From Atopobium sp. (GTDB lineage: Bacteria > Actinomycetota > Coriobacteriia > Coriobacteriales > Atopobiaceae), in contig JABZGZ010000018.1 of assembly GCA_015259105.1 (NCBI GenBank), forward strand, positions 1 through 19,073: a stretch of 19,073 nucleotides of DNA, written 5' to 3'. The first letter of the stretch is position 1, and each line of letters begins with the position of its first letter. Under the pieces are notes generated by a model. That model was not told the DNA's origin. It saw only the letters and a list, made by a program, of their open reading frames with translations, and did no database searches. A program made the position numbers and the translations under genes. Positions 7,767 to 16,391 of this stretch are shown here, piece by piece.

Positions 7767-9065
7767 ATGGCTAATGACCAGAACTTCTCGCCTTTTGGCG
7801 GATTAGATGAGATGCACTGTTCTTTCTGCGGAAAGAGTAGGTCGCAGGTAAATAAACTTATTCAGGGACCTGGTGGTGTATGCATTTGTGATGAGTGCGT
7901 CTCTACCTGCTCAGATATGATTGACGAGTCTCTTGGCTTTGATGAAGAGTCAGAGATTGAGACTCACTCTGATGAGCCTGTTATCAAAGACCTGCCAACT
8001 CCGCATGAGATTTACGATGAGCTGTCTCAGTACGTAATGGGCCAAGAAGACGCTAAGCGTGCTATGTCGGTTGCGGTGTATAACCACTATCGTCGTATTC
8101 TTTCAGGCAACGATGAGCCTCAGGAGGGCCAGGAGGATGTTGAGATTGCAAAGTCCAACATCTTGCTGCTGGGTCCAACTGGTACTGGTAAAACCTTGCT
8201 CGCTCAGACGCTTGCTCGTTTTCTTGAAGTGCCGTTTGCTATTGCTGACGCAACAACCCTTACCGAAGCTGGTTACGTTGGTGAAGATGTCGAGAATATC
8301 CTGCTTAAGCTCATCACTGCTGCTGATGGCGATGTTGAGCGTGCTCAGGTAGGTATTGTCTACATAGATGAGATTGACAAGATTGCTCGTAAGGCCGAGA
8401 ACCTCTCTATTACTCGTGACGTCTCTGGTGAAGGTGTTCAGCAGGCACTCCTGAAGATTCTTGAAGGTACGGTTGCTAGTGTTCCTCCTACAGGAGGCCG
8501 CAAGCATCCTCAGCAGGAGCTTATTCATATTGATACCACCAATATCTTGTTCATCTGTGGTGGCGCTTTTGTTGGTCTGGATAAGATTGTTGCTGATCGT
8601 ATTGGTAAAAAGGGAATTGGCTTTAACTCTGATGTTGCTCAGAATGTCAAAGAAGGTGAGACTGAGCTTATCGCAAAAGTAATGCCTCAGGATTTGCATA
8701 AGTTTGGCATGATTCCAGAGCTTTTGGGTCGTATTCCTGTTATCACTTCTACTCGTGAGCTTGGTGAGGAAGATCTGATGAGCATTCTCACAGATCCAAA
8801 GAATGCTCTTACCAAGCAGTACAAGCGTATGTTTGAGCTTGAGGGAGTAGACCTAGAGTTTACTGAGGATTCACTCAGAGAGATTGCTAAGAAGGCTTTA
8901 GCTCGCGGCACCGGTGCTCGTGGTCTTCGTGCAATCTGTGAGTCTACGCTACAAGAGACCATGTTTGATCTGCCATCAGATTTGGATATCACCAAGGTTG
9001 TGGTTACTCCAGAAAGTGTTGGCGGAGATAATGCTCCAGAAATCATTAGGGGCAAAAAGAAATAA
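7767..9065 (+). CDS. clpX: ClpX, AAA+ unfoldase of the ClpXP protease
   Basis: ClpX unfolds tagged or specific substrates and feeds them to ClpP. The 432-residue protein shows the N-terminal zinc-binding domain (C18, C21, C41, C44), Walker A GPTGTGKT (136-143), pore-1 loop GYVGED (169-174), Walker B VYIDEID (198-204), the RKH pore loop (R245-H247), the ClpP-docking loop IGF (284-286) and sensor-2 GARGLR (383-388). All are intact, so this should be an active, ClpP-docking ATPase. The ATG at 7767 follows clpP by 26 bases with a weak GAGGG Shine-Dalgarno. The gene ends at a bidirectional terminator shared with the convergent glycosyltransferase gene. Confidence 0.98.
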   Translation: MANDQNFSPFGGLDEMHCSFCGKSRSQVNKLIQGPGGVCICDECVSTCSDMIDESLGFDEESEIETHSDEPVIKDLPTPHEIYDELSQYVMGQEDAKRAMSVAVYNHYRRILSGNDEPQEGQEDVEIAKSNILLLGPTGTGKTLLAQTLARFLEVPFAIADATTLTEAGYVGEDVENILLKLITAADGDVERAQVGIVYIDEIDKIARKAENLSITRDVSGEGVQQALLKILEGTVASVPPTGGRKHPQQELIHIDTTNILFICGGAFVGLDKIVADRIGKKGIGFNSDVAQNVKEGETELIAKVMPQDLHKFGMIPELLGRIPVITSTRELGEEDLMSILTDPKNALTKQYKRMFELEGVDLEFTEDSLREIAKKALARGTGARGLRAICESTLQETMFDLPSDLDITKVVVTPESVGGDNAPEIIRGKKK

Positions 9066-9078
9066 CTCGCTTAGCAAT

Positions 9079-9106
9079 AAAAAAGGAGGTCGAAAGACCT
9101 CCTTTT
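9079..9106. terminator. bidirectional intrinsic terminator between clpX and the glycosyltransferase gene
   Basis: AAAAGGAGGTC (9081-9091) and GACCTCCTTTT (9096-9106) form a perfect 11-bp stem around a GAAA tetraloop. The A-run on the left and the T-run on the right make it work on both strands, serving clpX on plus and the minus-strand operon ending at 9110. The loop reads TTTC on the minus strand. Confidence 0.93.
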
Positions 9107-9109
9107 ATG

Positions 9110-10255
9110 TTATAGATTGCCGCCGCCAAGTTTGTTGTATGACGTAATAAGTTGGGTGCGGGTCTTGGTGCCTGGTGGAAAGACGGTATCAAATAAAGGC
9201 ATCAAGCCGCGGAAAAGCACGCCGCTCTGCACGCGGTGAGAAAGACCTCTTACCGTACGTCTTGACTCTTCAAGCTGTGAGCGGAGCTCCTCAAGGTAAG
9301 GGGAGCGACGAGCATAGAACCAGAAAAGACCTGCAAGATCTGAGTTTGGATAGAGCCAAGGCCTGTTGTCTGGTCCTGCAAAATGAGCAATACAGATATT
9401 CTTACGAGCTTCTTCGTATTCTTCTCGCACGTCTTTTGGTGCCTGAGCAACAATGTGATCACGGCGAAGGAATTGCCAGTCTACCAGGTAATTCCATTTC
9501 ATATTAATACGAAGATAATGGCCATTTACAAACCTGTTAAGGACATCTTGATCAAGCCAGCGCCATGCGCGCATGGTTGAGACCTTTAGAAACTCCTCAG
9601 GAGAAATCTGCTTTCTAATCTCTTCCAGGTTCATCAAAATGACGCCTGCCTGGAAGTAATCGTGAGGATCATCCATGCCCAGCTCATTTTTGAGGTAGGG
9701 ACCAACTGTGGCGTCATAGCCATCAATCTGACCAATAGTATCAGCGTCGCGTGTAGCGCCTACCAAGTATCCTGTGACGTCGATATCATAGAGCTTTGCA
9801 ATATCGGTATTAACTACCAGGTCAGAGTCAAGGTAGATGGCTTTATTGACGTTAGGAAGCAGCGAGGGAGCAAGCAGCCTGTAGTAAGTTTCTGGTCTAA
9901 AGTGACCATGATGAGGAAGCTCAATATCACCAAGGGCAGCGTCAACATCTAAGAACCCAACATGGACGTTATCGACAAGCTGAGCTTGACGAGTAAGTGT
10001 AATCATGCTGGTAGGAGTGAGGTCACGAGTCAAAACAATGATGTCGTAACGACGCTCTGGATTGACGTTCTCAATGATGGATTGAATTGCTACAGACAAA
10101 TACGGCACAAAGTTATCGCTGCAGGCAAATACAAGCACAACGTCATTAAGAGCAAGTCCCAGCTCATCGGATGAGCTTGCAAGCATTGCTCCAGAAAGTT
10201 GCGCTCTGCCAGTTCCCGCAAGGCGTTGTGTAGGTATTTTCCGTAATCTTCTCAT
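9110..10255 (-). CDS. family 8 glycosyltransferase
   Basis: Probable nucleotide-sugar transferase of family GT8 (the LPS galactosyl/glucosyltransferase and glycogenin fold), likely adding hexose to a cell-surface glycan at the cytoplasmic face. Seen over 381 residues: the beta strand and helix VVLVFACSDNFVPYLSVAIQSI (39-60), FRPETYYRLLAP (119-130), the metal-binding DxD as YLDSDLVV (141-148), YFQAGVILMNL (200-210), WLDQDVLN (233-240) and the C-terminal HFAGPDNRPW (291-300). No signal peptide or membrane helix is evident; the basic C-terminal tail (about 340-375) could help membrane association. The start is uncertain: the ATG at 10255 lacks a clear Shine-Dalgarno and a later ATG (residue 24, 10186) would still keep the whole domain. 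It is the last gene of a minus-strand group, 17 bases after the TatD-like gene. The sugar and acceptor cannot be told from sequence. Confidence 0.85.
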   Translation of the reverse strand: MRRLRKIPTQRLAGTGRAQLSGAMLASSSDELGLALNDVVLVFACSDNFVPYLSVAIQSIIENVNPERRYDIIVLTRDLTPTSMITLTRQAQLVDNVHVGFLDVDAALGDIELPHHGHFRPETYYRLLAPSLLPNVNKAIYLDSDLVVNTDIAKLYDIDVTGYLVGATRDADTIGQIDGYDATVGPYLKNELGMDDPHDYFQAGVILMNLEEIRKQISPEEFLKVSTMRAWRWLDQDVLNRFVNGHYLRINMKWNYLVDWQFLRRDHIVAQAPKDVREEYEEARKNICIAHFAGPDNRPWLYPNSDLAGLFWFYARRSPYLEELRSQLEESRRTVRGLSHRVQSGVLFRGLMPLFDTVFPPGTKTRTQLITSYNKLGGGNL

Positions 10256-10272
10256 ACGTAAGACTTTAACAC

Positions 10273-11043
10273 TTAGACGCCAAAAACGCCTGCTGCGTTT
10301 GCCATTACTTCACTTTGCACAGAGTATCCACGGGCCTCACTGAGCCCAAGAAGAGCTCGCTTAAGGCTGTCCACAATGTCAAGCGCGTCAATATCTGTGT
10401 GATCACTGGAGGGAAGGTCAGTCTCGGTAAGGAGTTTATCTTTTGGGTAGACCTTAGCGTATTCACGGCCACGCTTAGTCTTAAGGCTCATCTCGCCAAC
10501 AGAGAACCAACAGCCAAGCTTAATAGCCCTTTGGAGCTCTTCTGAGCTACCGCTAAACCAGTGGATGATAGGAATGCATGCTTGAGCAGCTCCTGTCTGT
10601 TCAAGAATATCTAGCACTGTGTCAACACTTCTAACGGTGTGCATCGAGAGCACTCGTGGCTGGTCGTTGCGTGAAAGCTCTGCTGCACGCTTGCAGATCT
10701 TTGTAAAGGCCTTAACCTGCAGCTCTTGCAATCCATCAACACAATAGCGAGAAGAAAAATCTAGTCCAATCTCGCCAATGTAAGATGTCTGCCCCATAAG
10801 CTCTAGCAGGAGCTCTATATCTTTTTGAGTAACGCGCCCATCAGAGATGTACCAGGGATGTGCTCCTAGTCCCACACGGATGTTGTCTTGCGTAAGCTGA
10901 GGAGCAAGTTCTAGGTAGTCGTGAGGAGTAACACCGCAGGTAAAGAAAGCTAATCCGGCGTCATGGGAACTTCTCGCTACATTGAGCGGGGAGTCCATAA
11001 GGTTGGCATGGACGTGCGCATCAAAATACGTGAGGTTATTCAT
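10273..11043 (-). CDS. TatD-family metal-dependent hydrolase
   Basis: TatD-family proteins are TIM-barrel, divalent-metal hydrolases, several of which are DNases; the substrate here is unknown. With the ATG at 11043 the protein is 256 residues, normal for the family. The metal ligands are visible in order: HxH at H10 and H12 (FDAHVH), E91 in GEIGLD, H135 in SMHT, H161 in IIHWFSG, and D209 in TETDLPS. The longer open frame to 11082 was rejected because its first 13 residues lie before the conserved FDAHVH start and overlap the upstream gene heavily. The chosen ATG overlaps the tcdA stop by eight bases (ATGAATAA), which suggests translational coupling, needed because its own Shine-Dalgarno is weak. 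It is more diverged than typical TatD (the last motif is ETDLPS rather than ETDaPyL type), so a specialised function is possible. Confidence 0.85.
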   Translation of the reverse strand: MNNLTYFDAHVHANLMDSPLNVARSSHDAGLAFFTCGVTPHDYLELAPQLTQDNIRVGLGAHPWYISDGRVTQKDIELLLELMGQTSYIGEIGLDFSSRYCVDGLQELQVKAFTKICKRAAELSRNDQPRVLSMHTVRSVDTVLDILEQTGAAQACIPIIHWFSGSSEELQRAIKLGCWFSVGEMSLKTKRGREYAKVYPKDKLLTETDLPSSDHTDIDALDIVDSLKRALLGLSEARGYSVQSEVMANAAGVFGV

Positions 11044-11770
11044 GATCAAGCCCCGACAGATGCAGAATGACGTCTGACGCAATCATCTGACCCATAATAG
11101 GAGGGTAGTAGGACATAGTTCCTAGCTTGGCAGATTTTCCCGTTGCACCCTCTGGTGCAAAAACTGGTCGCGCTGGCTCAGGGGAGTAGAGCACACGGAA
11201 GTCGGCAAGTCCACGCTTCTTGGACTCTTTTCTCATTACCCTTGCAAGAGCATCGGTATGCGTTTTTGAAAGCGTAGTAATCTCCAGAAGTTCTGGGTGG
11301 ATCTTATTGCCGCCGCCCATGCTGGAGATGAGGTAGATATCGTTTTTCTGACACCATGCCACAACAGCTAATTTGGCAGAAATGGTATCGATGGCATCAA
11401 CTACAACATCTGGTTTTGGAAGAGCAGAGAGCTGCTCGTCAACGTTGTCTTTAAGCAAAAACGCGTCAAGTGTGACCACGTGAGCGTCTGGATTAATGTC
11501 CAGAATCATCTCTTTGGTAACGTCAACTTTTCTTTTTCCAATGGTGCTCACATAGGCAATAGCCTGCCTATTAAGGTTGGATGCTTCTACTGCATCAGCA
11601 TCCACTAAAACAAACGAGCCTACACCGCCTCTGGCCAGCGCCTGAACACAGTTTGAACCAACGCCACCAAGCCCTAAGACCATGACGCAGGAATTTTGAA
11701 TCTTTCCAAGGCGGTCTTTTCCTAGAACAAGTTCAAGTCGAGCAGTGGCTTCAGGAATTGTGGCAGACAT
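11036..11770 (-). CDS. tcdA: tRNA threonylcarbamoyladenosine dehydratase (TcdA/CsdL-like, ThiF superfamily)
   Basis: TcdA uses ATP to cyclise t6A at position 37 of ANN-decoding tRNAs to ct6A. The 244-residue protein has the E1-like Rossmann loop GLGGVGS (33-39), VDADAVEASNLNRQ (56-69) which binds ATP, the partner aspartate region VVDAIDTISAK (123-133), and SSMGGGNKIHPELL (149-162) characteristic of the TcdA branch. It lacks the C-terminal zinc CxxC pairs typical of ThiF and MoeB, which supports TcdA over a sulfur-carrier adenylase. The start at 11770 is preferred over the ATG at 11782 because GAGGAG (RNA sense, 11773-11778) lies immediately upstream of the former and nothing suitable before the latter. 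It is the first gene of the minus-strand group and overlaps the TatD-like gene. The exact substrate remains inference from family. Confidence 0.85.
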   Translation of the reverse strand: MSATIPEATARLELVLGKDRLGKIQNSCVMVLGLGGVGSNCVQALARGGVGSFVLVDADAVEASNLNRQAIAYVSTIGKRKVDVTKEMILDINPDAHVVTLDAFLLKDNVDEQLSALPKPDVVVDAIDTISAKLAVVAWCQKNDIYLISSMGGGNKIHPELLEITTLSKTHTDALARVMRKESKKRGLADFRVLYSPEPARPVFAPEGATGKSAKLGTMSYYPPIMGQMIASDVILHLSGLDHE

Positions 11771-11788
11771 AGAGCTCCTCATAAAAAG

Positions 11789-11800
11789 TATCTGCAGATA
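11789..11800. repeat. perfect 12-bp palindrome at the tcdA promoter start site
   Basis: TATCTGCAGATA at 11789-11800 is a perfect dyad that touches the putative -10 and covers the expected transcription start of the minus-strand operon. Its place suits a repressor operator, but the regulator is unknown and a 12-bp palindrome can arise by chance. Confidence 0.4.
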
Positions 11801-11830
11801 GTATAGCTTGTTACTTCACCTACGCTTCAA
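11800..11830 (-). promoter_or_regulatory. candidate promoter of the tcdA operon
   Basis: On the minus strand TATACT (11805-11800) is a near-consensus -10, with TTGAAG (11830-11825) as a possible -35 at a 19-bp spacing, slightly long. Transcription would start near 11793, about 23 bases before the tcdA ATG. Two palindromes overlap these elements, described separately. Confidence 0.45.
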
Positions 11831-11839
11831 GAAGTGTAG
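11820..11839. repeat. interrupted inverted repeat overlapping the possible tcdA -35
   Basis: The arms CTACGCTTC (11820-11828) and GAAGTGTAG (11831-11839) are complementary at eight of nine positions around a central AA. It covers the TTGAAG taken as the -35 of the minus-strand promoter. It could be an operator; the rest of the divergent gap up to the valS start holds only AT-rich sequence, with TAGAAT (11897-11902) as a weak possible -10 for valS. Confidence 0.35.
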
Positions 11840-11935
11840 ACCGATAGTAATTTTAACTAATGGTAAGAAAGCACCCCATAAGTCGTCTTTTATTAGTAGA
11901 ATAAATGAAGCAAATTTTGACGATGTTGTCAGCAT

Positions 11936-14641
11936 ATGAAAGGCAAGATTACTGTGGAAGAAATGCCCAAGAATTATGATCCTCAGGCAGCTGAGCCTGA
12001 GCTCATTGAAAAGTGGATTAAGGCAGATTGCTATGGTCGTAGTAAGGGAACTGAAGACCGTACGGTAGTTATCCCTCCACCAAACGTTACTGGCATCCTT
12101 CACATGGGTCATGCCATGGATGACACCATCCAGGACACCTACATTCGTTATTCTCGCATGCGCGGTTATTCAACTCGTTGGATTCTTGGAACAGATCACG
12201 CAGGCATTGCAACCCAGACTAAGGTTGATAAGAAGCTTAAGTCAGAGGGTATTTCTCGCCTTGAGATTGGTCGCGAGAAGTTCCTGGAGGCTTGCTGGGA
12301 TTGGACGCGCGAGTATGGCGGAACCATTGTTTCTCAGATCAAGCGCATGGGCTGCTCCATTGATTTTAATGACGAGAAGTTCACCATGTCTCCTGAGTAC
12401 ACTCAGGCAGTACGTAAGGTCTTTGTTGACTGGTATCATGACCAGCTTATTTATCGCGGAAAGCGTATCGTAAACTGGTGTCCTCATTGTGAGACTTCTA
12501 TCTCTGATGATGAGGCAGAGTACGCTGACGAGAAGGGCCATCTTTGGTACCTGCGTTACCCACTCAAAGAGCCTGTTAATGGCGTTGAGTACATTACCGT
12601 AGCCACTACTCGTCCAGAGACCATGCTGGGTGATACGGGCGTAGCTGTCTCTCCTCAAGATCCAGAAAAGGCTGACCTTGTTGGAAAGACCGTTATCCTG
12701 CCAATTGTTGATAGAGAGATTCCAATCTTCTCTGACTGGCACGTTGACGCAGGCTTTGGTACCGGTTTTGTTAAGGTAACCCCAGCTCATGACCCTAACG
12801 ACTTTGCTATGGGTCAGACTCACAATCTTGAGCAGATCAACATCTTTGATGAGCATGCTGTTGTTGTTGACGGCTATGGTGAGTTCTCTGGTCTTGACAG
12901 AGATCAAGCTCGTGAGGCTATTGTTGCTTGGTTTGAAGAGCACGGTCTGCTTGATCACGTTGAAGACCTTGATCACTCCGTTATGCAATGTTACCGCTGT
13001 GGCACTACTCTTGAGCCATGGCTCTCTGAGCAGTGGTTTGTTGCTGTCGATAAGCTCAAAGAGCCTGCAGCACAGGTAGTAAAAGACGGTCAGGTTACTT
13101 TCCATCCAGAGCGTTGGACTCAGACCTACCTCACGTGGATGGAAAATCTCCGCGACTGGAACATCTCCAGACAGCTTTGGTGGGGACACCGCATTCCTGT
13201 GTTCTACTGCGATGATTGTGGCTGGCAGGATGCGCTTATGGAAGACACTGATGTTTGTCCAAAGTGTGGCGGTCATCATGTTTACCAGGACGAGGACGTT
13301 CTGGACACCTGGTTCTCTTCTCAGCTGTGGACTTTTGCCACACAGGGCTGGCCAGACCATCCAGAGCAGCTTGAGGGTCACCATCCAACGCAGGTCCTGG
13401 TAACCGCTCGAGACATCATTGCTCTTTGGGTTGCTCGTATGATTATGAGTTCGCTCTACTTCACCAAAGAGATTCCATTCCACGATGTCTACATCTACGC
13501 AACTATTTTGGCTAAAGACGGCAGTCGTATGTCTAAGTCAAAGGGTAACGGCGTAGATCCTATGGACCTCATTGCTAAGTATGGTGCAGACGCAATGCGT
13601 TATAACCTGCTTACGCTTATTACTAACAACCAAGACGTCAAGTTTGACGCTGTTCTTGATAAGAAGACTCGTGAGCTTATTGAGTCTCCAAGAACCGATC
13701 AGGCACGTTCATTTGTTACTAAGATTTGGAATGCAAGTCGCTTTGTTCAGATGAACCTTGACGGCTACACTGCTGGCATGCCTAAGGCAGAGACACCAGA
13801 AGATGCATGGATGTTCTCGCGCCTTGCAAAGGTTGTTGCAGAGACAACCGAGCAGCTTGAGACCTATGGCTTTGGTGAGTACGCCCGCAACATTCAGTCT
13901 TTCTTCTGGAATGATGTCTGCGACTGGTACATTGAGCTCTGCAAGGGTCGCCTTCTGGATGGAACTCCTGAGGAGCGCCTGCAGGTTCAGCGTAACCTTG
14001 TCTTTGTCCTGGACGTCAGTATGAGGCTTTTGCACCCTGCCATGCCATTTGTTACCGAGAGCGTTTGGGATGCTCTTCCTGCATCTGGTCTTTTGAGTCA
14101 TGACTCAGAGTTCTTGATGATCTCTGAGTGGCCAGATCCAGAAAAGCTTGCTAACTTTGTTGACGAGGCAGCTGAGCACAACTTCTCACTTGCTAAGACT
14201 GTTGTTTCTGCTGTTCGTTCTTCTCGCGCTCGTTACAGACTGTCGCCAAAGACAGACCTTGCTGTTGTGGTTAAAGCTCCAGCACAGGATGTTGCAGCGC
14301 TGAAGGAGCAGGCAGCCTTCATTCAGAATGTTGGTCGCGTAAGCTCGCTTGAGGTTGCTGAGGCTCCTCAGAAGCCTGCTGGTTCTGTTTCTGTCACCGA
14401 TGCTGGCCTTGAAATGTACGTTGTTCTTGGTGAGCTTGTTGACCTTGCTGCAGAGGCCAAGCGTCTTCAGAAGGATCTTGAGTCTGCAAAGAAGGAGCTC
14501 TCTGGCGTGGAGCGTACCCTTGCCAACCAGGGCTTTGTTGCTAAAGCAGCGCCTGAAGTTATCGAGAAAAAACGTGCGCGCGCAGAAGAACTTACTACGC
14601 TTGTTGCTCAGCTAGAGCAGCAGATTGCTGACTTCTCATAG
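11936..14641 (+). CDS. valS: valyl-tRNA synthetase
   Basis: Class I aminoacyl-tRNA synthetase that charges tRNA-Val and edits mischarged threonine. The 901-residue protein shows HMGH (56-59) as its HIGH motif after PPPNVTG, the editing-domain signature TTRPETMLGDTG (224-235), and MSKSK (532-536). Cys pairs at 182/185, 352/355, 425/428 and 441/444 suggest one or more zinc knuckles. The C-terminus (about 835-901) is the tRNA-binding coiled coil typical of ValS. Two starts are possible: ATG at 11936, used here as the first in the frame after the stop at 11918, and ATG at 11963 (MPKNYDP), which matches the common family start and has a GGAAG just before it; neither has a convincing Shine-Dalgarno. 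No T-box is visible upstream. A weak hairpin follows the stop, then fhs. Confidence 0.97.
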   Translation: MKGKITVEEMPKNYDPQAAEPELIEKWIKADCYGRSKGTEDRTVVIPPPNVTGILHMGHAMDDTIQDTYIRYSRMRGYSTRWILGTDHAGIATQTKVDKKLKSEGISRLEIGREKFLEACWDWTREYGGTIVSQIKRMGCSIDFNDEKFTMSPEYTQAVRKVFVDWYHDQLIYRGKRIVNWCPHCETSISDDEAEYADEKGHLWYLRYPLKEPVNGVEYITVATTRPETMLGDTGVAVSPQDPEKADLVGKTVILPIVDREIPIFSDWHVDAGFGTGFVKVTPAHDPNDFAMGQTHNLEQINIFDEHAVVVDGYGEFSGLDRDQAREAIVAWFEEHGLLDHVEDLDHSVMQCYRCGTTLEPWLSEQWFVAVDKLKEPAAQVVKDGQVTFHPERWTQTYLTWMENLRDWNISRQLWWGHRIPVFYCDDCGWQDALMEDTDVCPKCGGHHVYQDEDVLDTWFSSQLWTFATQGWPDHPEQLEGHHPTQVLVTARDIIALWVARMIMSSLYFTKEIPFHDVYIYATILAKDGSRMSKSKGNGVDPMDLIAKYGADAMRYNLLTLITNNQDVKFDAVLDKKTRELIESPRTDQARSFVTKIWNASRFVQMNLDGYTAGMPKAETPEDAWMFSRLAKVVAETTEQLETYGFGEYARNIQSFFWNDVCDWYIELCKGRLLDGTPEERLQVQRNLVFVLDVSMRLLHPAMPFVTESVWDALPASGLLSHDSEFLMISEWPDPEKLANFVDEAAEHNFSLAKTVVSAVRSSRARYRLSPKTDLAVVVKAPAQDVAALKEQAAFIQNVGRVSSLEVAEAPQKPAGSVSVTDAGLEMYVVLGELVDLAAEAKRLQKDLESAKKELSGVERTLANQGFVAKAAPEVIEKKRARAEELTTLVAQLEQQIADFS

Positions 14642-14649
14642 GTAAAACT

Positions 14650-14680
14650 TGATGCGGTGTAACAGCCGCATCATGTGTTT
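14650..14680 (+). terminator. possible weak terminator after valS
   Basis: TGATGCGG (14650-14657) pairs perfectly with CCGCATCA (14666-14673) over an eight-base loop, followed by TGTGTTT, a poor T-run. It may terminate some valS transcripts; read-through into fhs is possible since no clear promoter is seen in the remaining 37 bases. Confidence 0.45.
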
Positions 14681-14717
14681 AGTACGTGCATGCAGTCCAC
14701 TTTAAGTTAGGAACAAC

Positions 14718-16391
14718 ATGTCTGAGGTTAAGTCCGATATCGAGATTGCTCAATCATCCGAGATGCTTCCCATCTTTGAGGTGGCAAAGCGCGCGGGTAT
14801 TCCAGAGAATCTGCTGGAGCCTTATGGTCGCTATAAGGCAAAGCTTGATGCACGTGCTCTGGCAGATAAGCCTCTTCGCGGAAAGCTTGTGTTGGTAACT
14901 GCCATTAACCCAACGCCAGCAGGCGAGGGAAAGACCACTACCTCGGTTGGTCTGGCAGATGCCTTGACCAGCTTGGGTCAGTCTGCCATGTTGGCCCTTA
15001 GAGAGCCTTCTTTGGGTCCAGTCTTTGGCGTCAAGGGCGGTGCTGCGGGCGGCGGCTATGCCCAGGTAGTTCCTATGGAGGACATCAACCTTCACTTTAC
15101 CGGAGACTTCCACGCTATTGGCGCTGCAAACAACCTTTGCGCCGCCATGCTGGATAACCACATCAAGCAGGGTAATAGCCTCAACATTGATCCACGCCGT
15201 GTGGTGTGGAAGCGCTGTGTTGACATGAACGATCGCCAGCTCAGAAATGTTGTTGACGGCCTTGGTGGTATTGCTGACGGAATGCCAAGACAAGACGGCT
15301 TTGATATTACGGTTGCTTCCGAGGTCATGGCTGTATTCTGTCTTGCTTCGGGCATCAAAGACCTTAAAGAGCGCCTAGGCAGAATGGTTATTGCCTACAC
15401 CTATGATCGCAAACCTGTTACCGTCAGTGACATCCATGCAGAGGGTGCTATGACAGCACTGCTCAAAGATGCTATTCAGCCTAACCTTGTTCAGACACTT
15501 GAGCACACACCTGCTCTTGTCCACGGCGGTCCTTTTGCCAACATTGCTCACGGTTGCAATACGGTTGAGGCAACAAAGACTGCTCTTCGTCTTGCTGATT
15601 ATGTTGTTACCGAGGCTGGCTTTGGTGCAGATCTTGGTGCCGAGAAGTTCTTGGACATCAAATGTAGAGCTACAGGTCTTGCTCCCTCAGCTGTTGTTCT
15701 GGTGGCAACTGTCCGCGCCCTAAAGTACAACGGAGGCGTTGCAAAAGCAGACCTTAATCAGCAAAACGTTGAGGCACTTAAAGAGGGTATTCCTAACCTG
15801 CTCCGTCACGTTGACAACATCCAGACCGTTTATGGACTTCCTGTAGTTGTTGCCATCAATGCATTCCCAACCGATACCGCTGAAGAGCTTGCTCTGGTAG
15901 AGGAGGAGTGCAAGAAGCGCGGCGTAAATGTAGTACTGTCTGAGGTTTGGGCAAAAGGTGGAAAGGGTGGTCAGGCTTTGGCAGAAGAGGTCATGCGCCT
16001 CTGCCAGACTGAGTCCAAACTCACCTTTGCTTACGACGTCAAAGAATCTTTGAAGCAGAAGATTACTGACATTGCCACCAAGATTTACCACGCTGATGGC
16101 GTTGAATTTGCTCCAAGTGCCGCCAAGCAGCTTCAGCAGCTTGAAGAGCTTGGCTTTGGTGAGCTTCCTATTTGTATGGCAAAAACTCAGTACTCATTTA
16201 CTGATGATCAGACTAAATTGGGTGCTCCAGAAAACTTTAAGATTACCGTGCGAGAAGTTCGTGTTTCTGCAGGTGCTGGCTTTGTGGTCTGCCTTACGGG
16301 CTCTATCATGACCATGCCAGGACTTCCAAAGGTTCCTGCTGCAGAGCATATTGATGTTCTTGATGATGGAAGAATTGTGGGTCTTTTCTAA
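14718..16391 (+). CDS. fhs: formate-tetrahydrofolate ligase
   Basis: Joins formate to tetrahydrofolate at the cost of ATP to give 10-formyl-THF, the entry of formate into one-carbon metabolism (purines, formyl-Met-tRNA). The 557-residue protein has the family's normal size. Motifs: the P-loop-like [10 protein letters not shown] (65-74), [20 protein letters not shown] (94-113) and [17 protein letters not shown] (114-130), both diagnostic for the family. ATG at 14718 has AGGAA just upstream. The stop overlaps the fchA start (TAATG), so translation is coupled. The next genes complete the formate-to-methylene-THF path, so the operon order follows the pathway. Nothing in the window suggests a full acetogenic pathway; the anabolic use is the simpler reading. 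Confidence 0.98.
   Translation: MSEVKSDIEIAQSSEMLPIFEVAKRAGIPENLLEPYGRYKAKLDARALADKPLRGKLVLVTAINPTPAGEGKTTTSVGLADALTSLGQSAMLALREPSLGPVFGVKGGAAGGGYAQVVPMEDINLHFTGDFHAIGAANNLCAAMLDNHIKQGNSLNIDPRRVVWKRCVDMNDRQLRNVVDGLGGIADGMPRQDGFDITVASEVMAVFCLASGIKDLKERLGRMVIAYTYDRKPVTVSDIHAEGAMTALLKDAIQPNLVQTLEHTPALVHGGPFANIAHGCNTVEATKTALRLADYVVTEAGFGADLGAEKFLDIKCRATGLAPSAVVLVATVRALKYNGGVAKADLNQQNVEALKEGIPNLLRHVDNIQTVYGLPVVVAINAFPTDTAEELALVEEECKKRGVNVVLSEVWAKGGKGGQALAEEVMRLCQTESKLTFAYDVKESLKQKITDIATKIYHADGVEFAPSAAKQLQQLEELGFGELPICMAKTQYSFTDDQTKLGAPENFKITVREVRVSAGAGFVVCLTGSIMTMPGLPKVPAAEHIDVLDDGRIVGLF

Noticed and set aside
11044..11082. Longer start for the TatD-like gene at 11082
   Set aside because: It would add 13 unconserved residues and a long overlap with tcdA; the ATG at 11043 precedes the conserved FDAHVH directly.
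12242..13483. A 413-codon open frame on the minus strand opposite valS
   Set aside because: It lies wholly inside valS, has no recognisable domain, and its composition is what the antisense of a biased coding frame gives.
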